This document shows positions 54,680-62,889 of a stretch of DNA of 64,000 nt, one piece after another (position 1 is the first letter of the stretch; every line of letters starts with the position of its first letter). The DNA lies in assembly GCA_030614915.1 (NCBI GenBank), contig JAUXAG010000005.1, positions 1 to 64,000 of the forward strand, written 5' to 3'. The stretch is from Actinomycetes bacterium (lineage in GTDB: Bacteria > Planctomycetota > Phycisphaerae > JAACET01). The notes below the pieces were generated by a model, which was not told the DNA's origin, did not search any database, and was given only the letters and a program-made list of their open reading frames with translations. A program made the translations under genes and the position numbers.

Positions 54680-56635
54680 ATGAGTTCGAAGGATAATTCA
54701 ATAAGTATTGACCCTGCCAGCGAGCAAATGCTGGAATCGGCGGCGTCTCAGGAACTGGAGCTCGCTTGGGATCGCTACCAGGCTATGCTGCCGCAGTGCG
54801 GTTACGGGCAATTGGGTTTGTGCTGTAAGATTTGCGTGATGGGTCCCTGCCGGATCGATCCTTTCGGGCAGGGGCCGCAGAAGGGAATATGCGGGGCGAC
54901 GGCGGATATTATTGCGGCTAGGAACCTGGCACGCATGATTGCCGGCGGGGCAGCGGCCCATTCGGATCACGGGCGGGATGTGGCCCACACTCTGTTAACG
55001 GCGGCTAGTGACCCTAACTGCGATTACAAAGTCATTGATGAGAAAAAGATCCGGGCCTTAGCAGAGGAGTTCGGCATCGCTACCGAGGGCAAGAGTAAGG
55101 AAGAGCTAGCCAAGGCCGTAGCCGAAATGTCTTTTGCCGAATTCGGCCAGCAGCACGGCGAACTCAAGTTTGCCCAGCGGGCCCCCGACGATCAAAAGAA
55201 GCGTTGGCGGGAGCACAGGGTCATGCCCCGGGGGATTGACCGTGAGATAGTCGAGATTATGCACCGGACGCACATGGGTGTGGACAACGATCCTAAGAAC
55301 ATCATCCTGCAAGGAATCCGGGCGGCCCTAGCCGATGGCTGGGGCGGCTCGATGATAGCCACGGAACTTTCCGACGTGCTTTTCGGCAGACCAAACCCGC
55401 TGAAGTCGATGGTCAACCTTGGGGTGATGAAGGCCGACGAGGTGAACATCCTGGTTCACGGGCACGAGCCGACGCTGTCGGAGATGTTGGTAGCTGCCAG
55501 TCAGGATCCGGAGATGATTAAATTGGCCGAGAGCAAAGGAGCCAAGGGAATTACTTTGGCGGGCATCTGCTGCACGGCTAATGAAATATTGATGCGGCAC
55601 GGCATTGCCATCGCGGGCAACTTCCTGCAGCAGGAGCTGGCCCTTTCGACAGGGGCGGTTGATGCTATGATCGTGGATGTGCAGTGCGTGATGCCGGCGT
55701 TGGGTGAATTGGCCAAGTGTTTCCACACCAAGCTGATCTCGACCAGTCCCAAGGCCAAGTTCCCCTTTGCTGAGCACATAGAGTTTGACGAATCCAAGGC
55801 CCTGGATATAGCCAAGCAGATTATCATCACGGCTATCGAAAACTTCCCCAAGCGCAAGGGCAAGAACGTCTGCATTCCGGACATCCGGGAGAACATGGTG
55901 GCGGGCTTTACGGCTGAGAGTGTGTTTGAATTTCTTGGTGGGCGTTATCGGCCGAGTTATCGTCCGTTGAACGAGGGGATCATAACCGGGCGGCTGCGTG
56001 GGGCTGCGGCCATTGTGGGCTGCAATAACCCCAAGATAAAACACGACTACGGCCACGTTACCATGACCAAGGAACTGCTGGCCAACGATGTGCTGGTGGT
56101 AACGACCGGGTGCACAGCCATTGCCGATGCCAAGGCGGGGCTGCTGGATCCGGGCGAGGCCTTGCAGTACTGCGGCAAGGGCTTGCAGGAAATTTGCCGG
56201 GCGGTGGGAATTCCACCGGTGCTGCACCTGGGGTCCTGTGTGGATATCAGCCGGATTCTGGTGGTCCTGTGCAACGTTGTGTCCCAGGGCGGGCTGGGCG
56301 CAAGCATTGCCGATTTGCCGGCGGCCGGGGCTGCTCCGGAGTGGATGAGTGAAAAAGCTGTGGCCATCGGCTTCTACGTAGTGGCTTCCGGCGTCTATAC
56401 CGTTTTAGGCCAACCTTTGCCGGTGCAGGGAGCCGAAGGGCTGACCAAATTCCTGTGTCAAGATATAGAGGATATTTTCGGGGGCAAGTTCGCCTTTGAG
56501 TCCGATCCTGTTGAGGCGGCGCACATGATGCTGGATCATATCGACCGCAAGCGGAGCGAGCTGAAGCTGGCTCCGGTGCTCTATCCGGTGCCATATGCGC
56601 CGAAGGAAGTAGCCGAGGCGGCCGTGGCCGTGTAA
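54680..56635 (+). CDS. cooS: Anaerobic Ni-Fe carbon monoxide dehydrogenase, catalytic subunit
   Basis: A 651-residue CODH that interconverts CO2 and CO. Cys40, Cys48, Cys49, Cys52, Cys57 and Cys71 in the N-terminus supply the D- and B-clusters. The Ni-Fe-S C-cluster ligands appear intact: His262 (VHGHEPTL), Cys298 (GICCTANE), Cys336 (VDVQC), Cys448 (IVGCNNPK), Cys478 (TTGCTA) and Cys520 (HLGSCVD). The start is the ATG at 54680, just after GGGAGG. It is the first gene of the operon and is followed 27 bases later by a CooF-like ferredoxin. Confidence 0.97.
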   Translation: MSSKDNSISIDPASEQMLESAASQELELAWDRYQAMLPQCGYGQLGLCCKICVMGPCRIDPFGQGPQKGICGATADIIAARNLARMIAGGAAAHSDHGRDVAHTLLTAASDPNCDYKVIDEKKIRALAEEFGIATEGKSKEELAKAVAEMSFAEFGQQHGELKFAQRAPDDQKKRWREHRVMPRGIDREIVEIMHRTHMGVDNDPKNIILQGIRAALADGWGGSMIATELSDVLFGRPNPLKSMVNLGVMKADEVNILVHGHEPTLSEMLVAASQDPEMIKLAESKGAKGITLAGICCTANEILMRHGIAIAGNFLQQELALSTGAVDAMIVDVQCVMPALGELAKCFHTKLISTSPKAKFPFAEHIEFDESKALDIAKQIIITAIENFPKRKGKNVCIPDIRENMVAGFTAESVFEFLGGRYRPSYRPLNEGIITGRLRGAAAIVGCNNPKIKHDYGHVTMTKELLANDVLVVTTGCTAIADAKAGLLDPGEALQYCGKGLQEICRAVGIPPVLHLGSCVDISRILVVLCNVVSQGGLGASIADLPAAGAAPEWMSEKAVAIGFYVVASGVYTVLGQPLPVQGAEGLTKFLCQDIEDIFGGKFAFESDPVEAAHMMLDHIDRKRSELKLAPVLYPVPYAPKEVAEAAVAV

Positions 56636-56662
56636 CCGACCAGGGATATTCGAGGTATCGTT

Positions 56663-57205
56663 ATGAAAGGCAGCATATACGTCGAGTTGAGCAAGTGCCT
56701 GTCGTGTCACTCCTGTGAGTTGGCCTGTGCCCTGGAGCACTCGGAATCGAAAGAATTGGCTAAGGCCATCTACGAGGACCCAGCTCCGGTGGCGAGGGTT
56801 CGGGTGGAAGCGGTCGAAGGGGCGGCTATTCCGCTGCAGTGTCGGCACTGCGAGGATGCGCCCTGCGTTACCATCTGCCCGTGCGAGGCCATCGAAAAGC
56901 TGGGGCCTGAACAGGCGGTGATCATCCATGAGGATAAATGTATCGGCTGCAAGTTCTGCATTGCCGTGTGCCCCTTTGGGGTGGTTAGTCTGCGAAGTGA
57001 CGGCAAGGTGGCTCTGAAGTGTGATCTTTGCCTGGGCCGAACTGAGGAGGGTCTGGAACCGGCCTGTGTCAGTGCCTGCCCTAGCGGGGCTCTGCGTTTT
57101 CTCTCGGCTGAGGAACTGAGCAAGCAGAAGCGCCAGGCTGCCGCCAAGCGGGAATACCAGGCGGCCCAGTCGGGCAAGGAGCAGGCGAAGGAGGAGCAGA
57201 CGTAA
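56663..57205 (+). CDS. CooF-like ferredoxin with four 4Fe-4S clusters
   Basis: A 180-residue iron-sulfur protein of the DmsB/CooF kind. Four cysteine sets are visible: CLSCHSCELACALEH, CRHCEDAPCVTICPCEAI, CIGCKFCIAVCPFGVV and CDLC...CVSACPSGAL. It should carry electrons from CODH to partner enzymes. The final 35 residues form a Lys/Glu/Gln-rich tail. It starts with ATG 27 bases after cooS. Confidence 0.93.
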   Translation: MKGSIYVELSKCLSCHSCELACALEHSESKELAKAIYEDPAPVARVRVEAVEGAAIPLQCRHCEDAPCVTICPCEAIEKLGPEQAVIIHEDKCIGCKFCIAVCPFGVVSLRSDGKVALKCDLCLGRTEEGLEPACVSACPSGALRFLSAEELSKQKRQAAAKREYQAAQSGKEQAKEEQT

Positions 57206-57221
57206 AGTTGGACTGTCCGCG

Positions 57222-57262
57222 CTGCCGAACTCGGCTGCGAACTAATGGGTCGAGTTCGGCAG
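57222..57262 (+). terminator. 12-base-pair hairpin inside the CODH/ACS operon
   Basis: CTGCCGAACTCG (57222-57233) and CGAGTTCGGCAG (57251-57262) are exact reverse complements around a 17-base loop, followed by ACTTTTAC. It resembles a leaky terminator or mRNA-processing hairpin between the ferredoxin and NuoE-like genes, and could set the ratio of upstream to downstream products. Confidence 0.5.
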
Positions 57263-57321
57263 ACTTTTACAGGGAGCGAATACAGCGGCGAGTTTTTCGG
57301 TTAAGGCAATGAAGGTGTTCT

Positions 57322-57807
57322 ATGCCAGGTGAAAAGTCGGCAAGCGTCGAAGAAATAGACGTATCGGCGGCCAGGAAGATAGCAGCTGGCCATCGGGCCC
57401 AGGGTAATTCCCTGGTAACCGTGCTGCAGGATGTCCAGACGGAGTACGGCTATCTGTCGGGCGAGGTCCTGGAGGCGGTGGCTGAGGAAATGGAGGTGCC
57501 TTTTTCTCAGGCTTATGGGTTGGCCACTTTTTACTCGTCTTTCAGTCTGCAGCCGCGGGGTAAACACCACATCTGCGTGTGCATGGGCACGGCCTGTCAC
57601 GTGCGCGGGGCGGCTAATATCCTGGAAAAGCTCGAGCGGGACCTGGGTATCAGCTCTGGAGAAACCAGCGAAGATTTGAAACACAGCCTGGAGTCGGTGA
57701 ACTGCCTTGGGGCATGTGCACTGGGTCCGGTGGTAGTGGTTAACGATGCTTACCACGGTAAGGTTAGCAGCCGGGACGTGGACAAGATAGTCGCAGATCT
57801 GGAATAG
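57322..57807 (+). CDS. NuoE-like thioredoxin-fold 2Fe-2S protein
   Basis: A 161-residue protein of the 24-kDa NADH dehydrogenase subunit family (NuoE/HydC/HymA). The helical N-terminus NSLVTVLQDVQTEYGYLSGEVLEAVAEEM and VPFSQAYGLATFYSSFSLQPRGKHHICVCMGTACHVRGA are classical. The four cysteines are CMGTACHV and NCLGACALGP. It feeds electrons to the NuoF-like partner 31 bases downstream. It is not followed by a hydrogenase subunit here. Confidence 0.94.
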   Translation: MPGEKSASVEEIDVSAARKIAAGHRAQGNSLVTVLQDVQTEYGYLSGEVLEAVAEEMEVPFSQAYGLATFYSSFSLQPRGKHHICVCMGTACHVRGAANILEKLERDLGISSGETSEDLKHSLESVNCLGACALGPVVVVNDAYHGKVSSRDVDKIVADLE

Positions 57808-57838
57808 GTGGTCCACCGTAAGGGATAGTTGAGAAGAT

Positions 57839-59734
57839 ATGAGTACAGTAGCCACAGCGAAACTGGCCAGTCTTGAGGAACTGGAGGCCCTGCGCAGCTC
57901 GATTCGGGTTGAGCAGCAGAAGACGCAGACTACGGTGGCCCTCTGCTGTGGGACGGGTTGTCAGGCCTATGGTTCGGGGCGTTTGATCGAGGTTTTTGCC
58001 GAGGCCCTGGCCAAGGAAGGTCTGGAAGATAGCGTGCGTGTGCGAGCGACGGGCTGTCATGGCTTTTGCGAACGCGGGCCGTTGGTGGTTATTCATCCGA
58101 AGGGGACATTTTACCAGCGGGTTGGGCCCGATGATGTGGGCGAGATAGTAGCCAAAACGGTAAAGCAGGGCGAGCTGATCGAGCGGCTGCTCTATGTGGA
58201 CCCCCAGACGAAGGAAAAGGCGCAAACGGAAGAGCAGGTCGGTTTCTACAAGCATCAACACCGTTTGGTCTTTGGGAACAACGGGGCTATCGATCCGAAG
58301 AGTATTAGAGATTACCTGGCGGTGGGGGGCTACGCGGGGCTGGCCAAGGCTCTGAGTGAGTTGAAGCCTGATGAGCTGATTGAACAGATCACCGAGTCCG
58401 GATTGCGGGGTAGAGGCGGCGGTGGATTCTTGACCGGGCGCAAGTGGCGCTCCTGTCGAGAGGCTGAGGGTGAGCCGAAGTATGTTCTTTGCAACGGCGA
58501 CGAGGGCGACCCCGGGGCGTTCATGGACAGGAGCATCATGGAGGGCAATCCGCACTCAGTGCTGGAAGGTATGGTCATCGGCGCCTATGCCATCGGCTCG
58601 AATCACGGGTATATCTACGTGCGGGCTGAGTACCCCCTGGCGGTGGAGAACCTGGGAATCGCCATCCGCCAGGCCGAGGAGCTTGGCCTGCTGGGCGAGG
58701 ATATCCTGGGGACGGGCTTTGATTTTGAGATTCGGATCAATCGCGGGGCGGGGGCTTTTGTCTGCGGCGAATCGACGGCGTTGATGGCTTCGATCGAGGG
58801 CAAAATCGGCGATCCCCGAGCCAAGTACATTCATACCACGGACGTGGGGCTGTTCGGCAAGCCCTCCAATCTGAACAACGTGGAGACCTGGGCCAATGTG
58901 CCGCTGATCGTCAATCGCGGGGCCGAGTGGTTCAGTTCTATGGGTACCGAAAAGAGCAAGGGTACCAAGGTGTTCTCGCTGGTGGGCAAGATCAACAACA
59001 CCGGCCTGGTGGAAGTACCCATGGGTGTAAGCCTGCGGGATATCATTTACAAGGTTGGCGGGGGTATTCCCGACGGAAGGAAGTTCAAGGCGGTGCAGAT
59101 CGGCGGGCCGTCCGGCGGCTGCATCCCCGAGAGTCTGCTGGATACGCCGGTGGATTTTGAGCAGTTGACCGAGCTGGGAGCGATGATGGGCTCTGGCGGG
59201 CTGATCGTCATGGACGAGGATACCTGCGTGGTCGATATCGCTCGCTACTTCATGAATTTTCTCTGCGAAGAGGCCTGCGGTAAGTGTACACCCTGCCGGG
59301 AAGGCACGAAGATCATGCTGGATATTCTCGGCAGGATTTGCCAGGGCAAGGGTGAAGCTGAGGATATGGACAAGCTGGAAGCGTTGGGAGAGCAGGTTCA
59401 GTTGACCTCACTGTGCGGCCTTGGAACCTCGGCTGCGAATCCAGTGCTTTCGACGCTGCAGTATTTCCGCGAAGAGTATGAGACGCATGTGAAAGACAAG
59501 CGCTGCCCGGCCGGCGTTTGCCGGCAGCTGATAACGTTCTCGGTGACGCCGGAGGCCTGTACTTCCTGTGCGATGTGCGTTAAGGCTTGTCCGGTCGAGG
59601 CCATCAGTGGGGGAACCAGAAAAGGTAAAGGTAAAGATAGGGTAAGGGTTCCAGCCCTGATCGATCAGGACAAGTGTATAAAGTGTCGGGCCTGCCACGA
59701 GGCCTGTAAGTTCGATGCCGTGGTGATATCGTGA
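57839..59734 (+). CDS. NuoF-like NAD(P)H-binding flavin/Fe-S subunit with extra clusters
   Basis: A 631-residue HymB/HydB-type subunit. An N-terminal thioredoxin-like 2Fe-2S domain ([15 protein letters not shown] ... [13 protein letters not shown], about residues 38-90) precedes the FMN and NAD(P) domain ([46 protein letters not shown]), an SLBB domain and the N3 cluster motif [14 protein letters not shown]. The C-terminus has two further 4Fe-4S motifs, [16 protein letters not shown] and [16 protein letters not shown]. It overlaps the next gene by four bases. Confidence 0.95.
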   Translation: MSTVATAKLASLEELEALRSSIRVEQQKTQTTVALCCGTGCQAYGSGRLIEVFAEALAKEGLEDSVRVRATGCHGFCERGPLVVIHPKGTFYQRVGPDDVGEIVAKTVKQGELIERLLYVDPQTKEKAQTEEQVGFYKHQHRLVFGNNGAIDPKSIRDYLAVGGYAGLAKALSELKPDELIEQITESGLRGRGGGGFLTGRKWRSCREAEGEPKYVLCNGDEGDPGAFMDRSIMEGNPHSVLEGMVIGAYAIGSNHGYIYVRAEYPLAVENLGIAIRQAEELGLLGEDILGTGFDFEIRINRGAGAFVCGESTALMASIEGKIGDPRAKYIHTTDVGLFGKPSNLNNVETWANVPLIVNRGAEWFSSMGTEKSKGTKVFSLVGKINNTGLVEVPMGVSLRDIIYKVGGGIPDGRKFKAVQIGGPSGGCIPESLLDTPVDFEQLTELGAMMGSGGLIVMDEDTCVVDIARYFMNFLCEEACGKCTPCREGTKIMLDILGRICQGKGEAEDMDKLEALGEQVQLTSLCGLGTSAANPVLSTLQYFREEYETHVKDKRCPAGVCRQLITFSVTPEACTSCAMCVKACPVEAISGGTRKGKGKDRVRVPALIDQDKCIKCRACHEACKFDAVVIS

Positions 59735-60534
59735 GTCAAGACAGCGGTGAAAAATTGGTGAAGCTGACCATCGACGGGCGGGAGGTACAGGCCCGGTCCG
59801 GGGATACGGTGCTGGAAGTGGCTCGGCAGATGGGAATCGAGATACCGGCGTTGTGTTATCATCCGGTGCTCGGCGGGGCTGGGGCTTGCAGAGTGTGTAT
59901 GGTGGAGATAGTGGCCTGGGGCAGGCGGCGAATGGTGGCCAGTTGCGTTTACCCTGCCCGAGAAGGCCTGGAGGTATATACCAATACCCAGAAGGTTCTA
60001 ACGGCCAGGCGAGCGGTGATATCTATGTTGCTGGCCAAGGCGCCAGCGGCTAAGGCGGTGCAGGAATTGGCTGAGCGATACGGCGTGACCGAGCCTGCCT
60101 ACGAGCCGAAAGACCCCCAGGGCCGTTGCATACTCTGCGGCCAATGCGTGCGGACTTGCAATGAATTAATCAAGGCAGGGGCAGTGTACTTTACCTATCG
60201 CGGTCAGGAAAGAAAGGTGGGCACACCTTACGATGCGGAATCGGCCCAGTGTATCGGTTGCGGGGCCTGCCAAAATCTTTGTCCCACCGGCAACATACGT
60301 ATACGCGACAAGGCCGAGTGTCGGGCGGTGCTGACCTGGAATACGGATTTGGCCTGGCAGATGTGCAGCCGGTGCGGGCAGAGATACCTGCCGGCCCGAC
60401 TGGTGGAACACCTGCGGAAGAGTCTCCCGGCAGGTGCCGAGTTGCTGGAGGTTTGTCCGCGCTGCCGACGAGAGGGGACGGCAGAGGATTTCGCCCGGGC
60501 AAGTGTAACGGCTGAACAAAGCAGTAAGCTCTGA
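59731..60534 (+). CDS. NuoG-like 2Fe-2S/4Fe-4S protein without hydrogenase domain
   Basis: A 267-residue protein. A plant-type 2Fe-2S domain (residues 1-80, [21 protein letters not shown] and SCVYPAREG) is followed by [18 protein letters not shown] and [16 protein letters not shown] (4Fe-4S pair, about 130-190) and a zinc-ribbon-like end ([10 protein letters not shown] ... CPRCRREG). The H-cluster domain of FeFe hydrogenase and the molybdopterin domain of formate dehydrogenase are both absent, so it is an electron-transfer subunit only. The GTG at 59731 overlaps the stop of the NuoF-like gene. Confidence 0.88.
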   Translation: MSQDSGEKLVKLTIDGREVQARSGDTVLEVARQMGIEIPALCYHPVLGGAGACRVCMVEIVAWGRRRMVASCVYPAREGLEVYTNTQKVLTARRAVISMLLAKAPAAKAVQELAERYGVTEPAYEPKDPQGRCILCGQCVRTCNELIKAGAVYFTYRGQERKVGTPYDAESAQCIGCGACQNLCPTGNIRIRDKAECRAVLTWNTDLAWQMCSRCGQRYLPARLVEHLRKSLPAGAELLEVCPRCRREGTAEDFARASVTAEQSSKL

Positions 60535-60608
60535 ATGGAGCTGTCGAATTTTCAAGAGGCAAAAAAAGAACACTATCAATCCAGCAAATGATTTTGAGGT
60601 GAAAGCGC

Positions 60609-62792
60609 ATGTCACATGAAGTAATCAGTGCGGTAATCAGGGGAGCCACCGGATTCGTAAACGAGGCCCAGGAGAAGCTCACGGCTGCCTTGGCCAAGCA
60701 CGGCTCGGACAAGGAAGTGAGTTTTCCGGAAACAGCTTTTTATCTGCCCATGGCCTGTGCCCTGATGGGCATCGAGGCTAAGAAGCTCTCCGACCTGGGG
60801 CCGATCGTCGAGCACTGCAAAGATATTCTGCCGCCGGTGCCGGCCAAGACGCTGTGGATGCCCTATCTGGGTCACGGTCTAGACGCCGGGGCGGCTACCT
60901 TGCTGGCTAGCGAGGTTACCTGTGCCCTGCGCTATCTGGAGGGGGAAAAGATAGAGGATGGTTTTGAAGGGTTCATGTCCGACACGGTTCTGCGGGAGTT
61001 GGGCATCCAACTGGTCGATGGGCGGATGCCGGGTTTTGCGGCTATCCTGGGTCCGGCTCCGAGCAACGAGATCGCAGTGAGCACCATCCGCGAGCTGCAG
61101 AAGCGCAGTATCCTGAGCTTTATCATCGCCAACCATAAGGGCAAGAGCATGTTCGACCAGCTCACCGAAGAAGGTGTGGAGATGGGCTGGAGCACTTATA
61201 TCGTTCCGGTGGGGCGGGACACTCAAGCCGGGAGCTACGTGCTGGACTGGGCCATGCGCGGGGCGCTGACTTTCGGCGGGCACAAGAAAGGGGACTTTGT
61301 TAGTTGTCTGAAGTACACCCGGGACCGGATTTTTGCTTTCGGGATAACCTTCGGGCCGATACCAGATGATTGGTACGCGATGGGAGCTGGGGCTATTCTG
61401 ATGGGCTTCCCGGTGATTTCCGACTGCCAGGCCACGCCGGAGGTCAGGCCCACGGGGGTAACGCTGTACGAGGCCCTGGTTCACGAGACTGATTACAGCA
61501 AACTGGTCAGCCGCTGCATCGAGGTCCGCGGCGTGCAGGTCAAGGTCGAGGAGATCGACATTCCCGTTTCCTACGCGGCAGCCTTCGAGGGCGAGCGGGT
61601 CCGCCGGGAGGATATGCACGTGGAGTTCGGCGGGAAATACTCCACGGCTGTGGAGTTCCTGCGGATGCGCGAGTTGGACGCAGTGGAAGACGGCAAGATA
61701 GAGCTGATCGGCTCGGACATCGACAAGGCCGAGGCCGGCGGAGCTATGGACCTGGCCGTGGTGGTAGATGTGGCTGGGCGAAAAATGCAGAGCGATTTCG
61801 AAGGTATTCTGGAAAGGCAGATACACACTTATCTCAACCACGCTATGGGGGTGATGCACACCGGCCAGCGCGACCAGATCTGGCTGCGGGTGAGCAAGAG
61901 CTCATACGGGCAGGGATTCAGGCTGGAGCACTTCGGAAGGATTCTGCACGCCAAGCTGCACGAAGGCTTTGCCGGGATCGTAGACAAGGTGGCGGTTACC
62001 ATTTACACGGATAAGAAGGATGTGGAAAAGATACTGCCCGAGGGCCGCAAAGCTTTTGACGCTCGCGACGACCGCATCGCGGGGATGAGCGATGAGTCGG
62101 TGGATATTTTCTACTCCTGTACCATTTGCCAGAGCTATGCGCCGAACCACGTTTGCGTAATTACGCCGGAACGGCTGGGATTGTGCGGGGCCTACAACTG
62201 GCTGGACGGCAAGGCGGCCTTCGAGATTAATCCGGCCGGTCCCAACCAGCCGATCAAGAAGGGCAATGTCATCAACGAGCGGATGGGCGAATGGGAGGGA
62301 GTCAATGCGTTCGTATATGATAAATCCAACCGGAGTGTGGATCACTTCAGCGCCTACTCGCTGATGGAAAACCCCATGACCAGTTGCGGGTGCTTCGAGT
62401 GTATCCTGGCCATCGTGCCCGAGGCCAACGGGGTGATGATCGTCAATCGTGAGTACCCGGGCGACACTCCCATCGGTATGCCCTTCAGCACTTTAGCCGG
62501 GTCGGTTGGCGGAGGGGCCCAGACGCCGGGCTTTTTGGGCGTGGGAAGGCTGTATCTGACCAGCAAGAAGTTTATTTCGGCCGAAGGCGGGCTGGGCAGG
62601 CTGGTGTGGATGCCCAAGGAGCTCAAGGAGGCCATGCGCGAGCGTCTTTCCGCCAGGGCCAAGGAGGCCGGCCTGGGAGAGGACTTCATGGACAAAATTG
62701 CCGATGATAGCATATGTACGGACAGCGAAGGGCTGATGGAGTTTCTGACCAAGGTGGAGCACCCGGCTATGGCCATGGAGGCACTTTTTTAA
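60609..62792 (+). CDS. acsB: CO-methylating acetyl-CoA synthase, catalytic subunit
   Basis: A 727-residue full-length bacterial ACS that joins CO, a methyl group and CoA to make acetyl-CoA. The A-cluster ligands match the Moorella thermoacetica enzyme with a constant shift of two: Cys504, Cys507, Cys516 and Cys526 for the 4Fe-4S cluster (Moorella 506, 509, 518, 528), and Cys593-Gly594-Cys595 for the distal nickel (Moorella 595-597). The N-terminal CODH-contact domain is present, unlike the shorter archaeal subunit. The start is the ATG at 60609, ten bases after GAGGTG. Confidence 0.98.
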   Translation: MSHEVISAVIRGATGFVNEAQEKLTAALAKHGSDKEVSFPETAFYLPMACALMGIEAKKLSDLGPIVEHCKDILPPVPAKTLWMPYLGHGLDAGAATLLASEVTCALRYLEGEKIEDGFEGFMSDTVLRELGIQLVDGRMPGFAAILGPAPSNEIAVSTIRELQKRSILSFIIANHKGKSMFDQLTEEGVEMGWSTYIVPVGRDTQAGSYVLDWAMRGALTFGGHKKGDFVSCLKYTRDRIFAFGITFGPIPDDWYAMGAGAILMGFPVISDCQATPEVRPTGVTLYEALVHETDYSKLVSRCIEVRGVQVKVEEIDIPVSYAAAFEGERVRREDMHVEFGGKYSTAVEFLRMRELDAVEDGKIELIGSDIDKAEAGGAMDLAVVVDVAGRKMQSDFEGILERQIHTYLNHAMGVMHTGQRDQIWLRVSKSSYGQGFRLEHFGRILHAKLHEGFAGIVDKVAVTIYTDKKDVEKILPEGRKAFDARDDRIAGMSDESVDIFYSCTICQSYAPNHVCVITPERLGLCGAYNWLDGKAAFEINPAGPNQPIKKGNVINERMGEWEGVNAFVYDKSNRSVDHFSAYSLMENPMTSCGCFECILAIVPEANGVMIVNREYPGDTPIGMPFSTLAGSVGGGAQTPGFLGVGRLYLTSKKFISAEGGLGRLVWMPKELKEAMRERLSARAKEAGLGEDFMDKIADDSICTDSEGLMEFLTKVEHPAMAMEALF

Positions 62793-62889
62793 AATCAAAT
62801 ATCAAAAATAAAAATGCAAAATGACAAATCAAAATTTAAAAAGCGGATAAGCGACAAATAAGTAGCTCAGACAATATCGGAGGATTGTT
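62793..62889 (+). repeat. AT-rich oligo-CAAAAT tract between acsB and acsC
   Basis: From 62791 to about 62840 the sequence is nearly G-free and made of repeats of CAAATATCAAAAAT/AAAATGCAAAAT units, in sharp contrast to the GC-rich genes on both sides. It looks like the AT-rich low-complexity linkers that I recall from planctomycete and related metagenome assemblies. The last 20 bases hold GGAGG, the ribosome site of acsC. Confidence 0.5.

Noticed and set aside
59731-60534. FeFe hydrogenase or formate dehydrogenase large subunit
   Set aside because: No H-cluster cysteine motifs and no molybdopterin domain; the protein ends in a zinc-ribbon-like tail.
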